Source: Hyphomicrobiales bacterium
GTDB lineage: Bacteria > Pseudomonadota > Alphaproteobacteria > Rhizobiales > Devosiaceae
Length of the DNA: 5,294 bases
Assembly (NCBI GenBank): GCA_028290345.1
Contig: JAQGKB010000326.1
Coordinates: forward strand, 1-5,294
Direction: 5' to 3'
Made by a program: the position numbers and the translations under genes. The first letter of the stretch is position 1; each line of letters begins with the position of its first letter. Under the pieces are notes generated by a model. That model saw only the letters and a program-made list of their open reading frames with translations. It was not told the DNA's origin and made no database searches. Shown here piece by piece: positions 1 through 5,252 of this stretch.

Positions 1-1236
1 GTCAACGATACGCTGGGCCACGCCATCGGCGATGCCGTGCTGAAGCAAGTTTCGGCGCGGCTGTGGGGCAAGACGCGGGAGACCGACATCCTGGCTCGCC
101 TCGGAGGCGATGAATTCGCCATGCTGCTGCGCCCCATCGACAGCCCGAATGATGCCGCCGCAATCGCCGAGCGCATCATCAAGGCCATCGCGGTGCCGTT
201 CTCGATCGATGGGCACCAGATCCTGATCGGGGCCAGCATCGGCATTGCGTTCGCGCCCAATGACGGCGCCACCACCGATGCGCTGATGAAAAACGCCGAC
301 CTGGCGCTGTACCGGGCCAAGAGCGAAGGCCGCTCGACTTATCACTTCTTCGAATCGGGCATGGATGCGGCGCTGCAGCGGCGCCGGGTGATCGAAACCG
401 GGCTGAAGGTGGCGCTGGCACGCGAAGAACTGCGCGTCGCCTACCAGCCGCTGGTCGGGCTCAAGCAAGGGCGCATCACTTGCTTTGAGGCGCTGCTGCG
501 CTGGACCCATCCCTCCGCCGGGGCGATCTCGCCGGGCGAATTCATCCCGGTGGCCGAGGAAACCGGGCTGATCGTGCCGATCGGCGAGTGGGTGCTGCGC
601 GAAGCCTGCAAGACCGCCGCCACCTGGCCGGGCGAGGTGCACGTGGCGGTGAACCTTTCGTCCATCCAGTTCAAGGACCGCAACCTGCCGGCGATGGTGC
701 GCTCGGCGCTCGCCGATGCCGGACTGTCGGCCACAAGGCTTGAACTCGAAATCACCGAATCGCTGCTGCTCGACGATATCGAGCCGATCCTGAAGACGCT
801 GCACGATCTGCGCGCCATGGGCATCCGCATCTGCATGGACGATTTCGGCACCGGCTACTCGTCGCTGAGCTATCTGCGCTCGTTTCCATTCGACAAGATC
901 AAGATCGATCGCTCGTTCATGGCCGATCTCGGCGACAAGGCCGATAGCCTCGCCATCATCAAGGCGATCATCGGGCTGGGTCATAGCCTCGGGATGACGA
1001 CTACCGCCGAGGGCATCGAGACGCGGGCGCAATTGCAGGCGGTGCGCGCGCAAGACTGTGACGAGATCCAGGGTTTCCTGCTCAGCCCCCCGGTTCCTGC
1101 CGCCGCGGCGCGCTCTCTATTGGACGCAACGATCGCTGACGGGCTGCCGTCGAGTTTTGACGTCAAGCCGGGGGTAAATAGCCGCGCAAAGCCATCACAG
1201 CGCCCGGCGCACGCGCGGATCGTGCGGACGCGGTAG
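1..1236 (+). CDS. GGDEF-EAL cyclic-di-GMP turnover protein (5' partial)
   Basis: The reading frame is open from base 1 and stops with TAG at 1234-1236, so 411 C-terminal residues are visible and the start lies upstream. The first residues (VNDTLGH, then GD) are the conserved early part of a GGDEF diguanylate cyclase domain. The signature GGDEF is intact at 103-117, with an RxxD product-inhibition site (RETD, 76-87) five residues before it. An EAL phosphodiesterase domain follows at about 390-1110: EAL at 487-495, the Asn of NLSS at 652, the Glu of EITE at 748, DDFGTG at 838-855, KID at 901, AEGIE from 1006 and QGF at 1069. All expected metal-binding and catalytic residues are present, so synthesis and hydrolysis of cyclic-di-GMP are both possible; which dominates cannot be told. 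The last 25 or so residues are a basic, low-complexity tail. Any sensor or membrane part is outside the window. Confidence 0.95.
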   Translation, partial: VNDTLGHAIGDAVLKQVSARLWGKTRETDILARLGGDEFAMLLRPIDSPNDAAAIAERIIKAIAVPFSIDGHQILIGASIGIAFAPNDGATTDALMKNADLALYRAKSEGRSTYHFFESGMDAALQRRRVIETGLKVALAREELRVAYQPLVGLKQGRITCFEALLRWTHPSAGAISPGEFIPVAEETGLIVPIGEWVLREACKTAATWPGEVHVAVNLSSIQFKDRNLPAMVRSALADAGLSATRLELEITESLLLDDIEPILKTLHDLRAMGIRICMDDFGTGYSSLSYLRSFPFDKIKIDRSFMADLGDKADSLAIIKAIIGLGHSLGMTTTAEGIETRAQLQAVRAQDCDEIQGFLLSPPVPAAAARSLLDATIADGLPSSFDVKPGVNSRAKPSQRPAHARIVRTR

Positions 1237-1293
1237 GGTTGGGGCGCAGGGCCACGCCCTCCTGGCTCGAGGCCACTTTGCCTCCCATTCGTC

Positions 1294-1316
1294 ACCCTCG
1301 GGCTCGACCCGAGGGT
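1294..1316. repeat. CCCTCGGG hairpin element, copy 1
   Basis: This is a perfect 9-bp inverted repeat, ACCCTCGGG and CCCGAGGGT, around the loop CTCGA. It starts 58 nt after the stop codon of the GGDEF-EAL gene. A relative with the same loop lies 60 nt after the yggT stop (5253-5275), and the immediate flanks (TCGTC before, CCA after) are shared too. It belongs to the class of dispersed short palindromes found between genes in alphaproteobacteria. It may act as a transcript 3'-end stabiliser or a weak terminator; there is no T-tract after it. Confidence 0.75.
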
Positions 1317-1335
1317 CCAACTTGTTTTGTGCGCC

Positions 1336-1450
1336 GCCGCATACCCCCACCCCTGACCCCTCCCCACAAGGGGGAGGGAACACAAAGGTCCGTGCCAATC
1401 TGGCGCCCCTCCCCCTTGCGGGGAGGGAAGGCGGCAGCAAGGGTGGGGGT
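1336..1450. repeat. Composite palindromic repeat, copy A (intact)
   Basis: The outer arms ACCCCCACCC (1343-1352) and GGGTGGGGGT (1441-1450) are perfectly complementary. Inside them lie two hairpins: CCCTCCCC/GGGGAGGG at 1358-1378 with loop ACAAG, and CCCTCCCC/GGGGAGGG at 1407-1427 with loop CTTGC. The right part of hairpin 1 (1368-1378) is also perfectly complementary over 11 bp to the left part of hairpin 2 (1407-1417), so the unit can fold either as two hairpins or as one long nested stem. A second copy lies at 1518-1735. It matches a widespread type of intergenic palindromic repeat in alphaproteobacteria; no protein is encoded. Confidence 0.85.
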
Positions 1451-1517
1451 CGTGCCACTTGCGCAGCTGAGTTGGCATTGAGCGCGGCCCGAGAACGCAA
1501 GCTGGTCTGCAGCAGGA

Positions 1518-1735
1518 GCCGCATACCCCCACCCCTGACCCGACCGGCCCTTCGCAAGCTCAGGGCGTTCGCAGCTTTCGGATGTCCACCGGACATCCTC
1601 ACCGGCTTCGCCGTCGCTTCTCACCCCCGCAAAAGGGAGGGAGACACGGCGGCCGTGCCTCGGATGAGCACGTGTTGCGGCTCCATCGCACCCTCCCCCT
1701 TGCGGGGAGGGAAGGCGGCAGCAAAGGGTGGGGGT
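1518..1735. repeat. Composite palindromic repeat, copy B (interrupted)
   Basis: The first 24 nt (1518-1541) are identical to 1336-1359 of copy A, and 1691-1735 matches 1407-1450 with a single extra A. The outer arms (1525-1534 and 1726-1735) and the right hairpin (CCCTCCCC 1691-1698, loop CTTGC, GGGGAGGG 1704-1711) are intact. The left hairpin is broken: its left arm is displaced by an insert of about 81 nt, and its right arm has drifted to AAAAGGGAGGG (1631-1641). The copy ends 32 nt from the stop codon of the SDR gene on the minus strand. Confidence 0.8.
1542..1622. repeat. 81-nt hairpin-rich insert inside repeat copy B
   Basis: Compared with copy A, copy B carries 81 extra nucleotides between CTGACCC and the AAAAGGG block. 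The insert contains three inverted repeats: GCCCT/AGGGC (1547-1551 and 1562-1566), a perfect 8-bp GGATGTCC/GGACATCC with loop ACC (1580-1598), and CGGC/GCCG with loop TTC (1603-1613). The CCCTTCG...AAGCTCAGGG pattern resembles another dispersed palindromic family of alphaproteobacteria (recognised from memory). TGACCC (1536-1541) and TCACCC (1621-1626) flank it as a possible imperfect target duplication. Exact ends are uncertain by several bases. Confidence 0.6.
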
Positions 1736-1767
1736 TGCAGCCTGCGCGGTCGCGAAGAAGGCCCGGG

Positions 1768-2613
1768 TTACAGCGGCAAGTCCTGCTTCATGAACTCGGC
1801 AAACGCGTCCTTATGCTTCGGGTGCCACCTCGACAGGGCCGGGCGGTTCTTGACGATGTCCAGCGCGTTCCAGAGGATGCGCTTGCGGTCCATTTCGCTG
1901 CTGGTTTCGCCGTCGGGGCAGATGATGAAGAATTCGTCGCGGCCCAGCGCCTCGACCATGAAAGCGATCACCTGTTCCGGCATCCACGCGCCCTGCTTGG
2001 GTTCGCTGTCGCCGGTGGTGGTCCAGCCGGGCACCAAGAGGTGCGCCGAGACGTTGGCGCCCGGGCGGTTGCGCAGGTCGTGGGCGAGGTTCTGGGTGTA
2101 GGCGTTCAGCGCCGCCTTGGTGGTGTTGTAGGCCGGGTTGCCCGGCGGGTTGGTGAGGCCCTGTTTCGAGCCGGTGTTGACGATTTTCGCTGGCGTGCCC
2201 GCCTCCAGCATGCCCGGCAGGAAGGCCATGACGCCGTTGATCGGGCCGAAGACGTTGACATCGAACAGCATCTGCCAATTGGTCAGTGGATCGAGGATGC
2301 CGCCCTTGCCGCCGCTGACGAAGGCGGCGGCGTTGTTCATCAACAGCGACGGGGAACCCCAGGCGGCCTGCACTTTGGCTGCAAGGCTCGACATGGCCTC
2401 GGCGCTGGCCACATCGACGATCTCGGCGCTGACGTTGGCGGCGCCCGCAATGCCGGCGATCTCGTCGCGGGCGGCCAAGAGCTTTTGCTCATTGCTATCG
2501 ACCATGACGATCTTCATGCCGTCGCGGGCAAAGTTCCGGGCGGCGGCGCGGCCGATGCCGCTGGCGGCGCCGGTGATCACGGCAATCGAGTTTTGCGGGA
2601 ACAAGCTTGACAT
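1768..2613 (-). CDS. Short-chain dehydrogenase/reductase (SDR), substrate unknown
   Basis: This 281-residue protein is a classical SDR, a soluble NAD(P)-dependent oxidoreductase with a Rossmann fold. It has the glycine-rich cofactor motif TGAASGIG (residues 14-21), Asp39 after the second strand (which usually favours NAD(H) over NADP(H)), Asp67-Val68 near the adenine, NNAA (93-96), and the catalytic tetrad Asn120, Ser149, Tyr162 and Lys166 (YNTTK), with the usual 13-residue Ser-Tyr spacing. A PG motif follows in VPGWTTTG. The ending, rich in charged and aromatic residues (about 240-281), is longer than in minimal SDRs of about 250 residues and may belong to one subfamily. The ATG at 2611-2613 is supported by a GGAG seven bases upstream. 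The gene is transcribed alone, converging on the GGDEF-EAL gene and diverging from typA. The substrate cannot be read from the sequence. Confidence 0.93.
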   Translation of the reverse strand: MSSLFPQNSIAVITGAASGIGRAAARNFARDGMKIVMVDSNEQKLLAARDEIAGIAGAANVSAEIVDVASAEAMSSLAAKVQAAWGSPSLLMNNAAAFVSGGKGGILDPLTNWQMLFDVNVFGPINGVMAFLPGMLEAGTPAKIVNTGSKQGLTNPPGNPAYNTTKAALNAYTQNLAHDLRNRPGANVSAHLLVPGWTTTGDSEPKQGAWMPEQVIAFMVEALGRDEFFIICPDGETSSEMDRKRILWNALDIVKNRPALSRWHPKHKDAFAEFMKQDLPL

Positions 2614-2619
2614 GTCGGG

Positions 2620-2624
2620 TCTCC
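2620..2624 (-). promoter_or_regulatory. Ribosome binding site of the SDR gene
   Basis: On the minus strand GGAGA ends seven bases before the ATG at 2613. This good Shine-Dalgarno match fixes the SDR start. I found no convincing -35/-10 pair for this gene further upstream. Confidence 0.7.
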
Positions 2625-2657
2625 GTATCCATTTTTGCGGTCCGCACTCATAACCGA

Positions 2658-2672
2658 CAAAGACGGTCTTTG
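2658..2672. promoter_or_regulatory. Operator-like palindrome CAAAGAC-G-GTCTTTG
   Basis: This perfect 7-bp inverted repeat around a single base lies in the 203-bp divergent region, 44 bp upstream of the SDR start and 144 bp upstream of the typA start. Its size and symmetry suit a dimeric repressor, and its place just upstream of the SDR leader suits control of that gene. No regulator gene is adjacent in the window, and the protein that would bind is unknown. Confidence 0.3.
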
Positions 2673-2752
2673 GCTGTCACAAAATGCTGACGAATTGTCG
2701 CTATGAGGGTGTTTGGACTACCTGTCGCATAGCCCCCCTGCACGGAATTTCC

Positions 2753-2781
2753 TTGTAACTGTGGGGTTGCTGGGCTATGGG
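2753..2781 (+). promoter_or_regulatory. Candidate sigma-70-type promoter of typA
   Basis: TTGTAA (2753-2758) and TATGGG (2776-2781) are separated by 17 bp, which would start transcription near 2788 and leave a leader of about 29 nt. The -35 matches 4 of 6 consensus bases and the -10 only 3 of 6, so this is the best pair in the region rather than a strong one. The -10 overlaps the right arm of an 8-bp inverted repeat (2728-2735 and 2772-2779). Confidence 0.35.
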
Positions 2782-2816
2782 CAGCGCGCTTCTCCTGAAC
2801 AAATCGGCCAGATCTT

Positions 2817-4631
2817 ATGACATTGCGCAATATTGCGATCATTGCCCACGTTGACCATGGCAAGACCACGCTCATCGACGTACTGCTCCGCCAATCCGGC
2901 TCATTCCGCGATAACCAGCGCGTCGAAGAGCGGGCGATGGACAGCAACGACCTCGAACGCGAGCGTGGCATCACCATCCTTGCCAAGGTGACGTCGCTGG
3001 TCTGGAAAGACACTCGCATCAATATCGTCGATACGCCCGGACACGCCGATTTCGGCGGCGAAGTCGAGCGCATCCTCTCCATGGTCGATGGCGTGGTGAT
3101 CCTGGTCGATGCCGCCGAAGGCCCGATGCCGCAGACCAAATTCGTGCTCGGCAAGGCGCTGTCGCAGGGCCTGCGCCCGATCGTTGCCATCAACAAGATC
3201 GACAAGTCCGACGAGCGGCATCTGGAAGTGCTGGAAGAGATTTTCGATCTCTTCATCGCGCTCGATGCGACGCCCGAACAGCTGGATTTCCCGGTGCTTT
3301 ACGGTTCGGCCAAGCAGGGCTGGATGAGCAACAAGCCGGAAGGCCCGAAGGACGATCTCGGCCCGCTGCTCGACAAGGTCATCGAATATGTCGAGCCGCC
3401 CAAGGTCGAAGAAGGCCCGTTCCGCATGCTGGTCACCACCATCGAGCGCAACCCGTTCCTTGGCCGTATCCTCACCGGCCGGATTTTCTCCGGCGCGGTC
3501 AAATCGGGCGATGCCATCCATTCGCTCGGCCGTGACGGCAAGGAAGTCGAAAAGGGCCGCGTGTCCAAGGTTTTGGCCTTCCGTGGCCTCGAGCGCACGC
3601 CGGTCGACAATGCCGAAGCGGGCGATATCGTCGCCATCGCCGGGCTGGAAACCACGACCGTTGCCGATACGCTGACCATTCCTTCCAACACCGAGCCGCT
3701 GCCGTCGCGCCCGATCGATCCGCCGACCCTGTCGGTGACCTTCCGCATCAATGACGGCCCGCTGGCCGGCCGCGAAGGCGACAAGGTGCAGAGCCGCGTT
3801 ATCCGCGAGCGCCTGCTGCGCGAAGCCGAAGGCAACGTCGCCATCCGGGTGACTGAAGGCGAAGACAACGACAGCTTTGAAGTCGCCGGACGTGGCGAAT
3901 TGCAGCTGGCGGTGCTGATCGAAAATATGCGCCGCGAAGGGTTTGAACTCACCATCGGCCGCCCGAAGGTGCTGATGAAGGAAGAGAACGGCGTCAAGCT
4001 GGAGCCGATCGAGGAAGTCATCATCGACGTCGATGACGAGTTCACCGGTACGGTGGTGCAGAAGCTTACCGAGCGCAAAGGCGACCTGGTCGAGATGCGC
4101 GCTTCCGGCATCGGCCGTACGCGCCTGCGCTTCTACGTGCCGACCCGCTCGCTCATCGGCTACCAGCCGGAACTTTTGAGCGACACTCGCGGCACGGCGA
4201 TCTTCAACCGCCTGTTCCACGAATTCCAGCCGTTCAAGGGCAATCTGCCCGGCCGCCGCACCGGCGTGCTGATCTCCAACGGCACCGGCACTTCGGTGGC
4301 GTTCGCGCTGTGGAACCTCGAAGACCGCGGTCCGATCATGATCGATGCCGGCGTCGACATCTATGAAGGCATGATCATCGGCGAGCACACGCGCGACAAC
4401 GACCTCGAGGTCAATGCGCTGAAGGGCAAGCAGCTGACCAACATTCGCACCACGTCCAAGGACGAAGCGGTGCGGCTGACGACGCCGAAAAAGCTCACCC
4501 TCGAGCAGTCGCTCGGCTATATCGCCGACGACGAATATGTCGAGGTGACGCCGAAATCGATCCGGCTGCGCAAGATCTGGCTCGATCCCAACGATCGCAA
4601 GCGCGCCACGCGCTCGAAGGCCGCCGGCTAG
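2817..4631 (+). CDS. typA: Translational GTPase TypA/BipA
   Basis: This 604-residue protein is full length for TypA/BipA, an EF-G-like GTPase that binds the 70S ribosome and helps ribosome assembly and growth under cold or other stress. The GTPase motifs are complete: G1 AHVDHGKTT (residues 10-18), switch I ERERGITI with Thr53, G3 DTPGH (72-76), G4 NKID (126-129) and G5 SAK (164-166). A beta-barrel domain follows at about 200-290, then EF-G-like alpha/beta domains at about 300-470. The TypA-specific C-terminal domain is at about 480-600, with the family landmarks NGTG, GEHTRDNDLEVN and EVTPKSIRLRK. The absence of EF-G domain IV separates it from EF-G. An in-frame TGA at 2796-2798 rules out a start further upstream, so ATG 2817 stands although no good Shine-Dalgarno sequence precedes it. 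The gene appears monocistronic. Confidence 0.98.
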   Translation: MTLRNIAIIAHVDHGKTTLIDVLLRQSGSFRDNQRVEERAMDSNDLERERGITILAKVTSLVWKDTRINIVDTPGHADFGGEVERILSMVDGVVILVDAAEGPMPQTKFVLGKALSQGLRPIVAINKIDKSDERHLEVLEEIFDLFIALDATPEQLDFPVLYGSAKQGWMSNKPEGPKDDLGPLLDKVIEYVEPPKVEEGPFRMLVTTIERNPFLGRILTGRIFSGAVKSGDAIHSLGRDGKEVEKGRVSKVLAFRGLERTPVDNAEAGDIVAIAGLETTTVADTLTIPSNTEPLPSRPIDPPTLSVTFRINDGPLAGREGDKVQSRVIRERLLREAEGNVAIRVTEGEDNDSFEVAGRGELQLAVLIENMRREGFELTIGRPKVLMKEENGVKLEPIEEVIIDVDDEFTGTVVQKLTERKGDLVEMRASGIGRTRLRFYVPTRSLIGYQPELLSDTRGTAIFNRLFHEFQPFKGNLPGRRTGVLISNGTGTSVAFALWNLEDRGPIMIDAGVDIYEGMIIGEHTRDNDLEVNALKGKQLTNIRTTSKDEAVRLTTPKKLTLEQSLGYIADDEYVEVTPKSIRLRKIWLDPNDRKRATRSKAAG

Positions 4632-4637
4632 ACCACT

Positions 4638-4670
4638 TCGCATTTTGCAACGGCGCCTCGCAGTTTGCGA
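4638..4670. promoter_or_regulatory. Two TCGCA dyads 20 bp apart, candidate enhancer
   Basis: TCGCATTTTGCAA (4638-4650) and TCGCAGTTTGCGA (4658-4670) share 11 of 13 bases, both have a GCA-N3-TGC core, and they start exactly 20 bp apart, close to two helical turns. They centre about 118 and 98 bp upstream of the start predicted for the sigma-54-like promoter, where bacterial enhancer-binding proteins usually sit. TCGCA recurs at 4687 and 4700. No regulator is identified. Confidence 0.4.
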
Positions 4671-4674
4671 GGCG
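4654..4674 (+). terminator. Stem-loop after typA, possible 3' end
   Basis: CGCCTCGCA and TGCGAGGCG form a perfect 9-bp stem with loop GTT, 22 nt after the typA stop codon. It could protect or help end the typA transcript, but no T-tract follows, so it is not a canonical intrinsic terminator. The same bases contain the second of two TCGCA dyads, so the symmetry may instead serve protein binding. Confidence 0.4.
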
Positions 4675-4735
4675 AATGGCGAGCGGTCGCAGGCGCCCCT
4701 CGCAAAAATCCCAGCATTGCCGGGCCGGGGCCAAC

Positions 4736-4751
4736 TGGCACGCTTCCTGCA
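4736..4751 (+). promoter_or_regulatory. Sigma-54 (RpoN) -24/-12 promoter
   Basis: TGGCACG (4736-4742), four bases, then CTGCA (4747-4751) fits the RpoN consensus TGGCACG-N4-TTGCW with one mismatch. The invariant GG (4737-4738) and GC (4749-4750) are exactly 10 bp apart. The predicted start is near 4762. It lies in an intergenic region and points at a terminator 37 bp beyond that start. Whether this organism encodes RpoN is not visible here. Confidence 0.6.
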
Positions 4752-4761
4752 ATGAGTAGCC

Positions 4762-4839
4762 TGTCCGGATCTTGTACTGCGTACCGGATGTCAGTTTTAA
4801 GGCCCGCCCTGCTTGACCTCGGGCGGGCCTTTTTATTTT
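4762..4839 (+). ncRNA. Candidate sigma-54-dependent small RNA
   Basis: The sigma-54-like promoter would start a transcript near 4762, and the intrinsic terminator would end it near 4839, giving about 78 nt. The 5' half can form a stem TCCGG/CCGGA (4764-4768 and 4784-4788), with an inner TAC/GTA pairing (4775-4777 and 4781-4783) and a bulge. A short linker containing TTTT (4795-4798) precedes the terminator hairpin and U-rich tail, a layout suited to Hfq binding. No gene fits inside: an ATG at 4752 opens a frame, but it starts before the predicted RNA start and runs through the terminator. RpoN-driven small RNAs are known elsewhere (CrcZ and NrsZ in Pseudomonas, Qrr in Vibrio), but I do not recognise this sequence. 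The alternative is an attenuated leader of yggT. Confidence 0.4.
4799..4839 (+). terminator. Strong intrinsic terminator
   Basis: AAGGCCCGCCC (4799-4809) and GGGCGGGCCTT (4821-4831) form a perfect 11-bp GC-rich stem with an 11-nt loop, followed by TTTTTATTTT (4830-4839). This is a textbook Rho-independent terminator for rightward transcription. It is 168 nt beyond the typA stop, so it could end typA read-through as well as a separate short RNA, and it isolates yggT from upstream transcription. The opposite strand has no comparable T-tract. Confidence 0.92.
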
Positions 4840-4846
4840 GCGTGGC

Positions 4847-4875
4847 TTGCCGGAAGTCTTTGCAGGCCCTAGATA
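4847..4875 (+). promoter_or_regulatory. Candidate yggT promoter
   Basis: TTGCCG (4847-4852) and TAGATA (4870-4875) are 17 bp apart, which would start transcription near 4882, about 21 nt before the yggT ATG. The -10 match is modest. A promoter is needed here because a strong terminator lies immediately upstream. Confidence 0.35.
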
Positions 4876-4892
4876 ACTTTGTCTGCCGTTCT

Positions 4893-4896
4893 GGAG
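4893..4896 (+). promoter_or_regulatory. Ribosome binding site deciding the yggT start
   Basis: GGAG followed by six bases and ATG at 4903-4905 supports that start over an in-frame TTG at 4879, which lies 24 nt upstream and would add eight residues not expected in the family. Confidence 0.75.
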
Positions 4897-4902
4897 AAAT
4901 CG

Positions 4903-5193
4903 ATGCGCGCGCTTCTAGATGTCATCCTGCTGGTCCTGCAGATGTATTGGTGGGTGGTCATTGCGATGATCATCCTGAGCTGGCTGATCAGCTTCAACAT
5001 CGTCAATACGCGCAACCAGTTCGTCGACCAGGTCTGGCGCGTGCTCAACGCCCTGACCGCGCCGGTGCTCAACCCCATCCGCCGGGTGATGCCGAACCTG
5101 GGCGGGCTCGACCTCTCGCCGATCATCCTGTTCCTGATCATCATTTTCATCCAGCAGGTCATCGCGCACTATATTTATCCGTACGTGTTTTAG
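4903..5193 (+). CDS. yggT: YggT family integral membrane protein
   Basis: This 96-residue protein has the YggT layout, of normal length for single-repeat members. It begins with MRALLDV and a hydrophobic helix (about residues 4-31), followed by the conserved FNIVNTRNQF stretch. A short amphipathic part then carries the family signature (LTAPVLNPIRRVMPNLGG, then LDLSP, about 51-72). A second membrane helix (about 73-92) leads to the ending YIYPYVF. No signal peptide or catalytic residue is apparent. The family is widespread and poorly understood; links to osmotic tolerance, cell division and Sec-related membrane functions have been suggested in different bacteria, and none can be assigned here. 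A strong terminator upstream and a palindrome downstream suggest its own transcript, though a partner gene could follow beyond the window. Confidence 0.93.
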   Translation: MRALLDVILLVLQMYWWVVIAMIILSWLISFNIVNTRNQFVDQVWRVLNALTAPVLNPIRRVMPNLGGLDLSPIILFLIIIFIQQVIAHYIYPYVF

Positions 5194-5252
5194 GGGCGGC
5201 TGGGCCTCCCTGCGCCAATCGCACGCCCCGCCTCTCCACCCCACCGGTCGTC

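Larger units (their letters stand above)
1237..1767. other. Convergent intergenic region filled with palindromic repeats
   Basis: This 531-bp gap lies between the stop codons of two convergent genes. I see no credible gene in it. Open frames run across it in several phases, but their translations are Pro/Gly/Arg-rich readings of the repeats. It contains one CCCTCGGG hairpin, two copies of a composite palindrome in the same orientation, an insert within the second copy, and about 67 bp of unremarkable sequence between the copies (1451-1517). The hairpins may end transcription from both sides, although none is followed by a clear T-tract. Confidence 0.8.

Noticed and set aside
1157..1166. TTGACGTCAA palindrome near the end of the GGDEF-EAL gene
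   Set aside because: It is a single 10-bp palindrome inside coding sequence with no promoter spacing to a -10 element; chance is sufficient.
1420..1449. G-quadruplex potential in GGGGAGGG...GGGTGGGGG (also 1704-1734)
   Set aside because: The central loop is about 13 nt or more and the G-runs already pair with C-runs in the hairpins, so the palindrome explains them better.
1322..2101. Plus-strand open frame of 259 codons, and others across the repeats
   Set aside because: The translations are Pro/Gly/Arg-rich readings of the palindromic repeats, such as TPDPSPQGGG, which are typical false genes in repeat regions.
1582..2610. 342-codon plus-strand open frame opposite the SDR gene
   Set aside because: It begins inside the repeat insert, and its translation has no domain; the minus-strand SDR has full catalytic motifs and a ribosome binding site.
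2901..4643. Long open frame of 580 codons on the minus strand opposite typA
   Set aside because: It is an antisense shadow produced by the codon bias of a GC-rich gene. Its translation has no recognisable domain, and the plus strand encodes a complete TypA.
4772..4800. TTGTAC-17-TTTTAA as a sigma-70 promoter
   Set aside because: Each hexamer matches only about half the consensus, and a transcript would start inside the terminator hairpin.
4879..4902. Upstream TTG start for yggT
   Set aside because: It has no ribosome binding site at proper distance, whereas ATG 4903 has GGAG six bases upstream and gives the usual family N-terminus.
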